NCBI RefSeq assembly: GCF_000744225.1
Contig: NZ_JQLN01000005.1
Coordinates: 2,255,001 to 2,319,000, forward strand
Origin: Kitasatospora mediocidica KCTC 9733
GTDB taxonomy: Bacteria; Actinomycetota; Actinomycetes; Streptomycetales; Streptomycetaceae
Length of the DNA: 64,000 bases
Direction of reading: 5' to 3'
Each line of letters opens with the position of its first letter. Within the stretch, counting starts at the first letter, position 1. Both the position numbers and the translations under genes were made by a program. Below are positions 8,047-14,296 of this stretch, piece after piece. The notes beneath the pieces were generated by a model, which searched no databases, was not told where the DNA came from, and was given only the letters and a program-made list of their open reading frames with translations.

Positions 8047-8948
8047 CAGGCGCCGGCCGCAGCGCCAGCAAGGTGAAGTCCTTCGCCCAGCAGAAGACGA
8101 TCTGCCACCTCGGTGCGCTCGGCCTTGAGGGTGTCGCGCAGGGTGCGGGCCTTGTCCGACGAGGTGCGGACCGCCTCCCGGATCCGGTCGGCCGTCAGTT
8201 GCTTGTCCGACCAGTCGGCGGTGGCCGACCGGGCCTCGGACAGCAGTTCCTCAGGCGTGCGGGTCGGCTTCGCACTGCGGGCCGACTGCGGTACCGACCC
8301 GGTCGCCCGACGCACCCGACTCCCCTGCCGGGCAGGGGACTTGACCAGACGTAGCGGTTCCACCGCGACCACCGCAGCGGTCGGGCTGACGATCGGTGGG
8401 GCGGTCGGCTCTACGGTCGGCGCCGGGGCGGGCGGCTCGTAGACCGACTCGTCCGGGGCGGCGTCGGCGGGTTCGCGCAGGTCAGATACCGACCGATTTA
8501 GGTTGATCTGGGTGTTTTCTGCCGGTTCGGGTCGGTGGTGCAGGACCTTGGCGACCAGGTCCGACCCGAAGAAGATGGACCCGACCGGCAGCGAGGTGGC
8601 CAGCAGCACCAGGGCCCAGTTGGCGGGGGCCCAGTCGGCCAAGTGGGCCCGACCGGCCCCGTGCAGGGCGGGCACCAGGCCGTGCACGTAGTTGAGGACG
8701 AGTGAGGCGGCGGTGTACCCGCCCAGCACCCGCAGCGCGAACCGCCGGTCGGACCCGACCAGGATCAGCGCCGCCACCAGTGCCAACGCCATCAGCCCGT
8801 CGACCACCAACGGGTAGACGGTCGCTGCGGTCGGGTCGGCCCCGATCGAGCGGGCCACATCCCGCAACGCGTTCCACGAGACCCGGAACGCCATGGCGAC
8901 CACGGCCAGCAGGCCCAGCACCATGAAGACCTTCGCCTTCCGGCTCAC
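8046..8948 (-). CDS. DUF2637 membrane protein (SpdA-like)
   Basis: 300 residues, GTG start at 8948 with GGGGAAGGG upstream. Four hydrophobic helices fill residues 5-150 (VFMVLGLLAVVAMAF, LVVDGLMALALVAALIL, VLGGYTAASLVLNYVHGL, ANWALVLLATSLPVGSIFF), the hallmark of DUF2637. The C-terminal half is soluble and charged, ending in a helical segment (RIREAVRTSSDKARTLRDT) that could bind DNA. DUF2637 proteins accompany tra genes in AICEs and plasmids and are thought to help plasmid spreading. Start and stop are overlapped by neighbours on both sides, so it belongs to one transcript with them. Confidence 0.75.
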   Translation of the reverse strand: MSRKAKVFMVLGLLAVVAMAFRVSWNALRDVARSIGADPTAATVYPLVVDGLMALALVAALILVGSDRRFALRVLGGYTAASLVLNYVHGLVPALHGAGRAHLADWAPANWALVLLATSLPVGSIFFGSDLVAKVLHHRPEPAENTQINLNRSVSDLREPADAAPDESVYEPPAPAPTVEPTAPPIVSPTAAVVAVEPLRLVKSPARQGSRVRRATGSVPQSARSAKPTRTPEELLSEARSATADWSDKQLTADRIREAVRTSSDKARTLRDTLKAERTEVADRLLLGEGLHLAGAAAGA

Positions 8949-9040
8949 TGGCCCTTCCCCTCACTCGGCGTGCCCGGGGTGGGCCGGGGTGCGGGCAGCG
9001 GCTGGTGGCCGTAGCCGCCGTTCGTGCTGTGGTCACTCAT
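8945..9040 (-). CDS. 31-residue micro-ORF coupled on both sides
   Basis: ATG at 9040 overlaps the stop of the upstream 95-residue gene (ATGA), and its own TGA overlaps the GTG of the DUF2637 gene (GTGA). The peptide is Gly/Pro/His-rich (MSDHSTNGGYGHQ, then PAPRPTPGTPSEG), with no membrane segment. Perfect stop-start coupling at both ends is the main evidence. It may act mainly as a translational bridge, and its 3' end contains the ribosome binding site of the next gene. Confidence 0.6.
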   Translation of the reverse strand: MSDHSTNGGYGHQPLPAPRPTPGTPSEGKGQ

Positions 9041-9324
9041 GCCGCCACCCCCGACCAGGCCGAGCGGCGGCCGGCGGACTTACGGCGGATCGGGACCGGC
9101 GCACTCCGCAGCAACTCGGCCGCGACGGCCGCCGACTCCGGGTCGGACTCCCTCAGCTCCGCCAGTACCTCACGCGCCACGTCGGTGCGCGCCGCCCAGT
9201 CGGCGGCCGACTCGCCGGCCACCCCGGCGAACAGGGCGCCGAACGGATCCGCATCCACGCCGAGCGCCAGCTCGGTGAACTCCAGCGCCGACACGGCGCG
9301 CTGTCCTGCAACAATCGACTTCAC
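9037..9324 (-). CDS. First gene of the AICE transfer operon (95 aa), unknown
   Basis: GTG start at 9324 with GAGGTAG about seven bases upstream, preferred over longer readings. All-helical, acidic in the middle (LRESDPESAAVAAELL) and strongly basic at the end (IRRKSAGRRSAWSG). As the first gene after the repressor operators it sits where pSAM2-like elements keep their activator pra, but I see no sequence feature that identifies it as Pra. Coupled to the following micro-ORF by ATGA. Confidence 0.6.
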   Translation of the reverse strand: MKSIVAGQRAVSALEFTELALGVDADPFGALFAGVAGESAADWAARTDVAREVLAELRESDPESAAVAAELLRSAPVPIRRKSAGRRSAWSGVAA

Positions 9325-9444
9325 GGGACTACCTCTTCTGCTGTCGTAGGTGGGCCCGAGGGGCTGCCGCGTTCCGGCCAAGGAAGACGCGGCGGCCCCG
9401 ACCTGTCAGGCCGGGCTGCTCGAAATGACACGAGCGGCCACGGG

Positions 9445-9490
9445 GCCCGACATCCGCCAGCACGTGAGCTGCTGTGTGGGGATGTCGGGC
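9445..9490 (-). repeat. Leader hairpin upstream of the transfer operon
   Basis: GCCCGACATCC and GGATGTCGGGC form a perfect 11-bp stem; the 24-base loop has further pairing between CAGCA and TGCTG. It lies about 120 bases upstream of the first gene of the leftward operon, so it would be in its untranslated leader. It may be a transcription attenuator or RNA stabiliser. No known riboswitch pattern was recognised. Confidence 0.5.
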
Positions 9491-9801
9491 GCCGTGGTTG
9501 CTGGTGATGCGGGGTTGGGTCTCATCTGGACGCGGGTCCAAGCTCGCTCCGGGGAGATCCCTCCCGGAGGTCGTCGCTGGCTAAGTTGAGCCGCGTCGGT
9601 CTTTTGAGTCGGCTGCGTGTCCCATGTACGGCCCGCCGTCTTAAGGGCGGACCGAGGTGTCAGGGCGTAGGCCCCTTCTCTACCGACTGGTCTCCACTCA
9701 CCCCGACCGGCGTGGTCACGGTAGGACTGCGGTGGTGGATCACGCTCTTGAGTTGTTGATTCATGCGTTTGTGCACGTCAGAGCAGCCCTATCGGGTGCG
9801 C

Positions 9802-9839
9802 CTCCTATACACAAGTGCTCATGCACTTATGTATAGGAG
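9802..9839. promoter_or_regulatory. Paired operator for the GntR repressor
   Basis: CTCCTATACACAAGTGC (9802-9818) and its near-perfect inverted copy (9823-9839, one mismatch) flank a 4-base centre. The same 15-mer recurs at 9862-9876 and, modified, at 10727-10741 over the repressor/Nudix start region. A shared consensus CTCmTATAyAyrAGT at all four places strongly suggests the binding site of the adjacent GntR protein. In pSAM2 the GntR repressor KorSA binds repeated palindromic sites in front of pra and its own gene in the same arrangement. Confidence 0.7.
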
Positions 9840-9861
9840 TGACATGCATCAGAGTGCCCTG

Positions 9862-9876
9862 CTCCTATATATAAGT
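9862..9876. promoter_or_regulatory. Third copy of the GntR operator
   Basis: CTCCTATATATAAGT matches the paired operator half-site in 13 of 15 positions. It lies 22 bases right of the paired site and just before the terminator of the GntR gene. It may allow cooperative repressor binding or overlap the -10 of the leftward promoter. Confidence 0.6.
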
Positions 9877-9877
9877 C

Positions 9878-9907
9878 AACCCCCGCGCCTGTCCTGGCGC
9901 GGGGGTT
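9878..9907. terminator. Perfect 12-bp stem after the GntR gene
   Basis: AACCCCCGCGCC (9878-9889) pairs with GGCGCGGGGGTT (9896-9907) around a 6-base loop. It is 22 bases beyond the stop of the minus-strand GntR gene. There is no long U tract, which is normal for actinobacterial terminators. It also separates the operators from the repressor gene. Confidence 0.7.
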
Positions 9908-9928
9908 GGTCCCTGATGGGGGCTGGAG

Positions 9929-10708
9929 TCAGTCCGTTGCTGGGATGCGGTAGTCCAGAACGAACTGGTCAGCGGCCATCAGGGTGTCGCAGACCTCGAC
10001 CACGCGACCAGCCTCGGAGATGGCATTGCGGGTCAGGTGGAAGACTGGGGTGCCGGGACTGAGGCTCAGCGCTGTGGTCTCGGGCTTCGTGGCCAGCCGG
10101 GCTCGCACCGTCTCGGTGAACTCCGCCAAGGTGTGGCCGTTCTCCTCCAGCCGCGCGTAGATCCCGCCTCCGCCGGGGTTCTCCGAGAACAGCTCCGGGA
10201 TGTCCTTCGCGATGTCCCATGGCAGGTACGAGGTTGCCTCCTCTGTCGGCGTGCCGTCCCGGAAGTACAGCCTGCGCCGTGCCAGCACCTGCGCGTCGTG
10301 CGGGACACCGAGTCGATCGGCGATGTCTGCCGGTGCCTCGGTGGGGCCGATGTAGAGGACGCGTACCGAGGGTTTGGCTCCGGCCTGCTCGGTCTCGGCG
10401 ATGTAGGCCGCCTTGCCGGCGTTCCGGTGGGAACGCCGGAAGCGGTCGGATGACCTGCGGTCAACGGGCGGACGTGACTTCACGTAGGACCCGCGACCGT
10501 GGTGCGTCTCAATCCGGCCGGTTGTCCGAAGCTCAGCCACTGCCTTCCTGGCGGTCCCTGGTGCGACCTTGTAGCGGTCCATCAGTTCGGACTCGCTGGG
10601 GATCTTCGCCCCAGGGGGCAAGATGCCCTTGTCAATCTGCTCCGCGAGCTCCTCGGCAATCTGCAGGTACCGGGGTGAGGACGTCTCGCGGGTGCTTCCA
10701 CTCCTCAT
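9929..10708 (-). CDS. GntR-family (HutC/KorSA-like) repressor of the AICE
   Basis: 259 residues, ATG at 10708 with an AGGAGG site. The N-terminal winged helix-turn-helix spans about residues 13-75 (SPRYLQIAEELAEQIDKGI, PSESELMDRYKVAPGTARKA). The C-terminal half is a UTRA-type effector domain (residues ~95-255) with the conserved RRRLYFRDG and SYLPWDI segments. The family includes KorSA of pSAM2, which keeps the element integrated by repressing the activator pra. Four copies of one operator-like 15-mer lie on both sides of this gene, including over its own promoter, so autoregulation is likely. The ligand is unknown. Confidence 0.85.
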   Translation of the reverse strand: MRSGSTRETSSPRYLQIAEELAEQIDKGILPPGAKIPSESELMDRYKVAPGTARKAVAELRTTGRIETHHGRGSYVKSRPPVDRRSSDRFRRSHRNAGKAAYIAETEQAGAKPSVRVLYIGPTEAPADIADRLGVPHDAQVLARRRLYFRDGTPTEEATSYLPWDIAKDIPELFSENPGGGGIYARLEENGHTLAEFTETVRARLATKPETTALSLSPGTPVFHLTRNAISEAGRVVEVCDTLMAADQFVLDYRIPATD

Positions 10709-10726
10709 CGGGTGGAACCTCCTATG

Positions 10727-10741
10727 CTCATATACATGAGT
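10727..10741. promoter_or_regulatory. Operator-like site between the divergent GntR and Nudix genes
   Basis: CTCATATACATGAGT matches the three operators near 9.8 kb at 12 of 15 positions against the paired copy and is itself palindromic at its ends (CTCAT/ATGAG). It overlaps the Nudix start codon and lies 19 bases upstream of the GntR start, so binding would shut off both genes. Confidence 0.6.
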
Positions 10742-11185
10742 AACAGCACTCGGCAGGGCCGGTCAACGCCGCTTCACTCCGTATCGGTGGCTGGCGTCGT
10801 CGTACGGGAGGACGGGAAGGTGCTGGTGATCCGCCGAGCGGATAACAGCACGTGGGAGCCGCCCGGCGGGGTACTGGAGCTGGGCGAGTCGGTGGAGGCC
10901 GGTGTGCGCCGGGAGGTCCAGGAGGAGACCGGCCTCAGGGTCGTGGTTGAACGTCTGACGGGCGTCTACAAGAACATGTCGCTCGGCGTCGTTGCCTTGG
11001 TCTTCCGGTGCAGCCCTGCGGGAGGGGCGCTGTGCACGTCGTCCGAGTCCAGTGCTGTCGAGTGGCTCTCGCCTGATGACGCTCTCGGAAGGATGGGTGA
11101 GATGTACGCCATTCGCGTGAGGGATGCGCTGGGCACCGGGGATCCGGCGATCCGGGCCCACGACGGCAGGCAACTGGTTGCGTGA
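10736..11185 (+). CDS. Nudix hydrolase, Pif-like immunity factor
   Basis: 149 residues with a complete Nudix box, GVLELGE then SVEAGVR then REVQEETGL, matching G-x5-E-x7-REUxEExGU. It is divergent from the GntR repressor and shares an operator with it. In pSAM2 the immunity factor Pif, a protein whose only recognisable motif is a Nudix box, sits next to korSA and prevents transfer into cells that already carry the element. The same place and motif here make a Pif-like role likely, though a housekeeping nucleotide hydrolase cannot be excluded. Start choice is uncertain: ATG 10736 has no ribosome site and may be leaderless; ATG 10724 and GTG 10712 are in frame upstream. Confidence 0.75.
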   Translation: MSNSTRQGRSTPLHSVSVAGVVVREDGKVLVIRRADNSTWEPPGGVLELGESVEAGVRREVQEETGLRVVVERLTGVYKNMSLGVVALVFRCSPAGGALCTSSESSAVEWLSPDDALGRMGEMYAIRVRDALGTGDPAIRAHDGRQLVA

Positions 11186-11367
11186 CGTGCTCCTCACGGT
11201 CGTTGGTCACGGCACCGTGGCTGGCGTGACGCCGCAACGTGGACGGTCGGGTGGTCTCAATCCTGGTCTCAGTCCATGCCGTCCCTGGTGGTCCGTGGCA
11301 GTCCATGCAGGCCCGCTGAACTGGGCGTCGTACCGTCGCGGACGACGGTGGACGGCGGTTGGGCAAA

Positions 11368-11410
11368 CTTGTAATGCGTAGGTCGTCGGTTCGAATCCGA
11401 CAGGGGGCTC
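11368..11410. other. AICE attachment site: 3' part of a tRNA-Thr(UGU) gene
   Basis: The sequence runs from an anticodon loop CTTGTAA (anticodon UGU) through TGCGT, variable AGGTC, the T arm GTCGG-TTCGAAT-CCGAC and the acceptor strand AGGGGGCT plus C. Upstream of it there is no acceptor, D arm or 5' anticodon stem (GCAAA does not pair with TGCGT). So this is not a working tRNA but the duplicated att core left at one end of an element integrated in a tRNA-Thr gene. The intact tRNA should be at the other end, left of the window. The core is at least 43 bases. Confidence 0.8.
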
Positions 11411-11422
11411 AGTCGTGGAACG

Positions 11423-11463
11423 AGAAGCCCGGCCCCGCCACTCACTGGCGGGGCCGGGCTTCT
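11423..11463. terminator. 18-bp perfect hairpin downstream of the att tRNA fragment
   Basis: AGAAGCCCGGCCCCGCCA (11423-11440) and TGGCGGGGCCGGGCTTCT (11446-11463) form an uninterrupted stem with a 5-base loop. This is the kind of terminator that normally follows a Streptomyces tRNA gene. It marks the start of ordinary chromosome. Confidence 0.85.
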
Positions 11464-11552
11464 GTCGTCGGGGCGGCGGGTGGGTGGGTGATGTCCGGAT
11501 TCCGCCGGACAGGGTGGTGGGGGGCGGCGCAGAGTTGGGGGGTTGTGGGGAG

Positions 11553-11711
11553 TGGATCGCGCTGTGTCACGCGGCCGGGCAGGGCAAGTCCGCGCAGATC
11601 CTGCTGCGGTACGGGCCGGGGGACTGGAACGCCCTGCACGTGCGGCACGGGGTGAGCACGGTGCGTTCGGGGCGGCGGCACGCGCTGGGGCTCGTGTTCC
11701 ACGACGCGTGA
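11553..11711 (+). pseudogene. C-terminal fragment of a 2OG-Fe(II) oxygenase-type protein
   Basis: The plus-strand frame ends with GDWNALHVRHG, then VSTVRSGRRHALGLVFHDA and stop, which looks like the C-terminus of a 2-oxoglutarate/iron oxygenase: a distal His, then Arg for 2-oxoglutarate, then the terminal FHDA. The upstream HxD half of the active site is absent; before about 11540 the frame runs into the tRNA terminator. It is probably a decayed remnant next to the integration hot spot. The family assignment is from motif memory only. Confidence 0.45.
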
Positions 11712-11723
11712 GGACAGCGGCGC

Positions 11724-12743
11724 TCAGCCGGCGGTCATCCGGTCGACCGTCACCAGGCGGTAGTCGGCGGCGAGCAGCGCCTCGATGATGACCGGCAGGG
11801 CCGCCACCGTCTGGGAGCGGTCGCCGCCGCCGTCGTGCATCAGCACCACCGAGCCGTTGACGATGCCGTCGAGCGCGTTGGCCGTGATCGTGTCGGCGCT
11901 GGGCTGGGCCCAGTCGGTGGTGTCCCGGTCCCACAGGACGGTGGTCAGCCCGCGCTCGGCCAGGCACTCCAGCGCGTCCGGGGTCTGCGAGCCGTAGGGC
12001 GGGCGGACCAGGGTGGGTGCCTCGCCCGTCACGGCCGCGATCGCCCGGGTGGTCGCGTCCACCTGGAAGAGGACCTCGTCGCGGGTCAGGTCCGGCAGGA
12101 AGGGGTGCGACCAGGTGTGGTTGCCGATGCAGTGCCCCTCGTCCGCGATCCGGGTCAGGACCGCGGGCGCGGCCTGGGCGTGCAGTCCCACGCAGAAGAA
12201 CGTCGCCGGGACCGCGTACTCCCGCAGCACGTCCAGGACGCGGTCGGTGTAGGGCGCGCTGGGGCCGTCGTCGAAGGTGAGGGCGACCTGGCGCAGTCCG
12301 GCGGGACCGCGTTCCAGGAACAGGCCCTCGCGGGCGAGCGCGTCCGCGACCGGTGCGCTCAGTTGCTGGGCCCGTGCCAGGTCGGCATCGCGTCCCTTCA
12401 GGGTGCCCGAGGCGGTGTCGGTTTCGACCAGCCGCGGGTCCTGCGCCTGCCCGCGACGGGCCAGCGTGAGCGCCGGCACGGAGCCGGCGACCGGACGGGC
12501 CGGCAGGTCCCACGGGTCGGCGCGCAGCACCCGCAGGCCGGCGCCGCGCAGCGGGCCGTCGAGCAGTCCGTTGGTGCTGTCGACGACGCCCAGCACCTGG
12601 GCGCCGCAGACGGCGCCGAGGTGCCGCACCAGGCCCGGGACGTCGTCGGCGCGGAAGCGGGCGGTCGGCGCGGTCGTCCCGTCGGTGGCTATGCAGGCGA
12701 CTTCGTAGCCCGATCCGTCCCAGGCGATTCCGGCAGTCCACAT
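11724..12743 (-). CDS. Polysaccharide deacetylase (NodB domain) with an extra N-terminal domain
   Basis: 339 residues, ATG at 12743 with AAGGAG upstream. The C-terminal ~190 residues are a carbohydrate esterase 4 domain with LTFDDGPS (catalytic base and metal Asp), HTWSHP (metal His pair), RPPYGS and a final VLMHDGGG. No signal peptide is visible. The N-terminal ~100 residues (WTAGIAWDGSGYEVACIATD, then GVVDSTNGLLDGPLRGAGLR) read like the RNase H-fold front domain of IS110-type DEDD proteins rather than a carbohydrate module. Its start overlaps the end of the MFS gene by 55 bases, so the two are co-transcribed. The substrate is unknown and a cytoplasmic location would be unusual for this family. 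Confidence 0.75.
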   Translation of the reverse strand: MWTAGIAWDGSGYEVACIATDGTTAPTARFRADDVPGLVRHLGAVCGAQVLGVVDSTNGLLDGPLRGAGLRVLRADPWDLPARPVAGSVPALTLARRGQAQDPRLVETDTASGTLKGRDADLARAQQLSAPVADALAREGLFLERGPAGLRQVALTFDDGPSAPYTDRVLDVLREYAVPATFFCVGLHAQAAPAVLTRIADEGHCIGNHTWSHPFLPDLTRDEVLFQVDATTRAIAAVTGEAPTLVRPPYGSQTPDALECLAERGLTTVLWDRDTTDWAQPSADTITANALDGIVNGSVVLMHDGGGDRSQTVAALPVIIEALLAADYRLVTVDRMTAG

Positions 12744-14206
12744 GGTGGCTCCTTGTGAGGGTCGGTGTTCGTGGGGGGTGTGGCCGGGTGGTCCGTCGGG
12801 TCGGCGGAGCCCTCGGACGCTGTCGCGCCGCGGACCGCCGCGAGGGCGCTGACGGCGCTGCCCGCGGCCACCAGGGCCAGTCCGCCGCAGGTGAGCCGCC
12901 AGGAGCCGGCGGGCCCGGACCACGCCTGACCGCCGAGCCACGGGTAGAGCGCGCCGAAGACCGCGACGCCGATGACACCGACGACGGTCGACAGCGTGTT
13001 GACCGTGCCGCTCAGGTCGGGGGCCGAGCGCGCCGGGACGGACGAGGTGAGCAGCACCAGCAGCGAGGTGTGGGCGAGTCCGAGGCCGAACCCGCCGACG
13101 CAGAGCACCACCGTCAGCGGCCAGACGGCCAGGCCCCGGCCGGCCGGGACGACGGCCGCCAGCGCGTACGAGAGCGTCAGCAGCAGGCAGCCGGCCATCG
13201 GCAGTCGGCGGGCCAGCCGGCGGGGTGCGCGGGGCAGCAGCGATCCCGCCGCGCCGAAGGCGATCACCCAGCCGAGCGGCACCAGCCCGGCCTGCCAGGC
13301 GGGCAGTCGCAGGTGCTGTTCCAGGTGCAGTGCCAGCAGGTAGAGCAGCGCGATGTAGGTCAGCGTGGTTCCGCAGAAGGCGAGCAGGGACCAGCGGACG
13401 GCGGGGGTTCCCAGGGCGGCCAGGTCCAGGGCCGGCCGCCCGCCGCGCGCGATGACGCGGCGTTCGGTGCGCACGAAGGCCACCCCCAGCGGGCCGACCA
13501 GGGCGAGGAACAGCCAGAGCCACCAGGGGTGTTCGAGGCTGAGCGGGAGCAGGACGGCCAGCGTGGCCGCGCCGAGCAGCAGGCCACCGGGCGTGTCGGA
13601 ACCCGGGTCGACGGCTCGCGCGCCCGACGGCCTGTCGTGCGGCAGCAGCCGCAGGCCGGCGGCCAGCATCAGCGCCCCGACCGGGACGTTGAGCAGGAAG
13701 ACCGCCCGCCAGCCGGTGCCGAAGAGGTTCGCCGACACCAGCGTCCCGCCGAGCACCTGCCCGAGCACCGCACCGCCGGAGAGGGTGAGCGCGTGCCACC
13801 CCAGGGCCCGCGCCCGGGCCGGACCGCTGAACCACCGGTGGATGCCCACGAGCACCTGGGAGATCATCAGCGCGGTCGCCGCACCCTGGGCGCAGCGCCC
13901 GGCGATGAGGACCGTGGGCACCGGGGCGAGGCCGCAGCCGAGCGACGCGAGGGTGAACAGGCCGAGCCCGCACAAGTACACCCGGCGGACCCCGTGCCGT
14001 TCGCCGAGCCGGGCCGCCGGCGCGAGCAGCACCGCGGAACAGAGCGCGTAGGACGTCACCATCAGGGTCAACTCGGTGCTGCTGACCCGCAGGTCGACGC
14101 TCACCGCGGGCGCCGCCAGATTGACGACGGCCAGGTCGATGTTGGCCATCGCCTGCCCCAGCAGCAGCACCAGCAGAGCGATGGCGCCGCCCCGGTCGCG
14201 TTCCAT
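12689..14206 (-). CDS. MFS drug:H+ antiporter-2 family exporter
   Basis: 505 residues with about 14 hydrophobic helices. The N-terminus (ALLVLLLGQAMANIDLAVVN) and the second helix (LTLMVTSYALCSAVLLAPA) carry the D1/motif A features of DHA2 pumps (ARLGERHGVRRVYL). GGAGGA precedes the ATG. It overlaps the deacetylase start. It might export a lipid or pigment made with the upstream FAD enzyme, but nothing in the sequence names a substrate. Confidence 0.75.
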   Translation of the reverse strand: MERDRGGAIALLVLLLGQAMANIDLAVVNLAAPAVSVDLRVSSTELTLMVTSYALCSAVLLAPAARLGERHGVRRVYLCGLGLFTLASLGCGLAPVPTVLIAGRCAQGAATALMISQVLVGIHRWFSGPARARALGWHALTLSGGAVLGQVLGGTLVSANLFGTGWRAVFLLNVPVGALMLAAGLRLLPHDRPSGARAVDPGSDTPGGLLLGAATLAVLLPLSLEHPWWLWLFLALVGPLGVAFVRTERRVIARGGRPALDLAALGTPAVRWSLLAFCGTTLTYIALLYLLALHLEQHLRLPAWQAGLVPLGWVIAFGAAGSLLPRAPRRLARRLPMAGCLLLTLSYALAAVVPAGRGLAVWPLTVVLCVGGFGLGLAHTSLLVLLTSSVPARSAPDLSGTVNTLSTVVGVIGVAVFGALYPWLGGQAWSGPAGSWRLTCGGLALVAAGSAVSALAAVRGATASEGSADPTDHPATPPTNTDPHKEPPCGLPESPGTDRATKSPA

Positions 14207-14224
14207 CCGTCGTCCTCCGATCTC

Positions 14225-14244
14225 GCTCCCCGGGTCCGGGGAGC
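14225..14244. terminator. Short GC hairpin between the FAD oxidoreductase and MFS genes
   Basis: GCTCCCCGG at 14225-14233 pairs with CCGGGGAGC at 14236-14244. It lies in the 90-base gap downstream of the FAD enzyme gene and upstream of the MFS start. It could partly terminate the upstream transcript. Confidence 0.4.
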
Positions 14245-14296
14245 AGCCGCTCCCAGGGGGAACACCGCGGCGAGCGAACGGGTTGCAGCCCCGGCG

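Larger units (their letters stand above)
9325..9928. other. 604-base control region between the repressor gene and the transfer operon
   Basis: No convincing gene. It contains the long leader of the leftward operon, a perfect 11-bp stem (9445-9455 with 9480-9490, GCCCGACATCC/GGATGTCGGGC), the operator repeats at 9802-9877 and the terminator of the GntR gene. The part from 9750 to 9880 is visibly AT-richer than its surroundings (TATACA, TATATATAAG), as expected for promoters. I could not fix a -35/-10 pair with confidence. Confidence 0.55.

Noticed and set aside
9037..9324. Pra-type activator of pSAM2
   Set aside because: Only the position after the operators supports this; no sequence feature confirms it.
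11330..11410. Intact tRNA-Thr gene
   Set aside because: The 3' half is perfect, but upstream bases give no acceptor, D arm or 5' anticodon stem, so only an att core is called.
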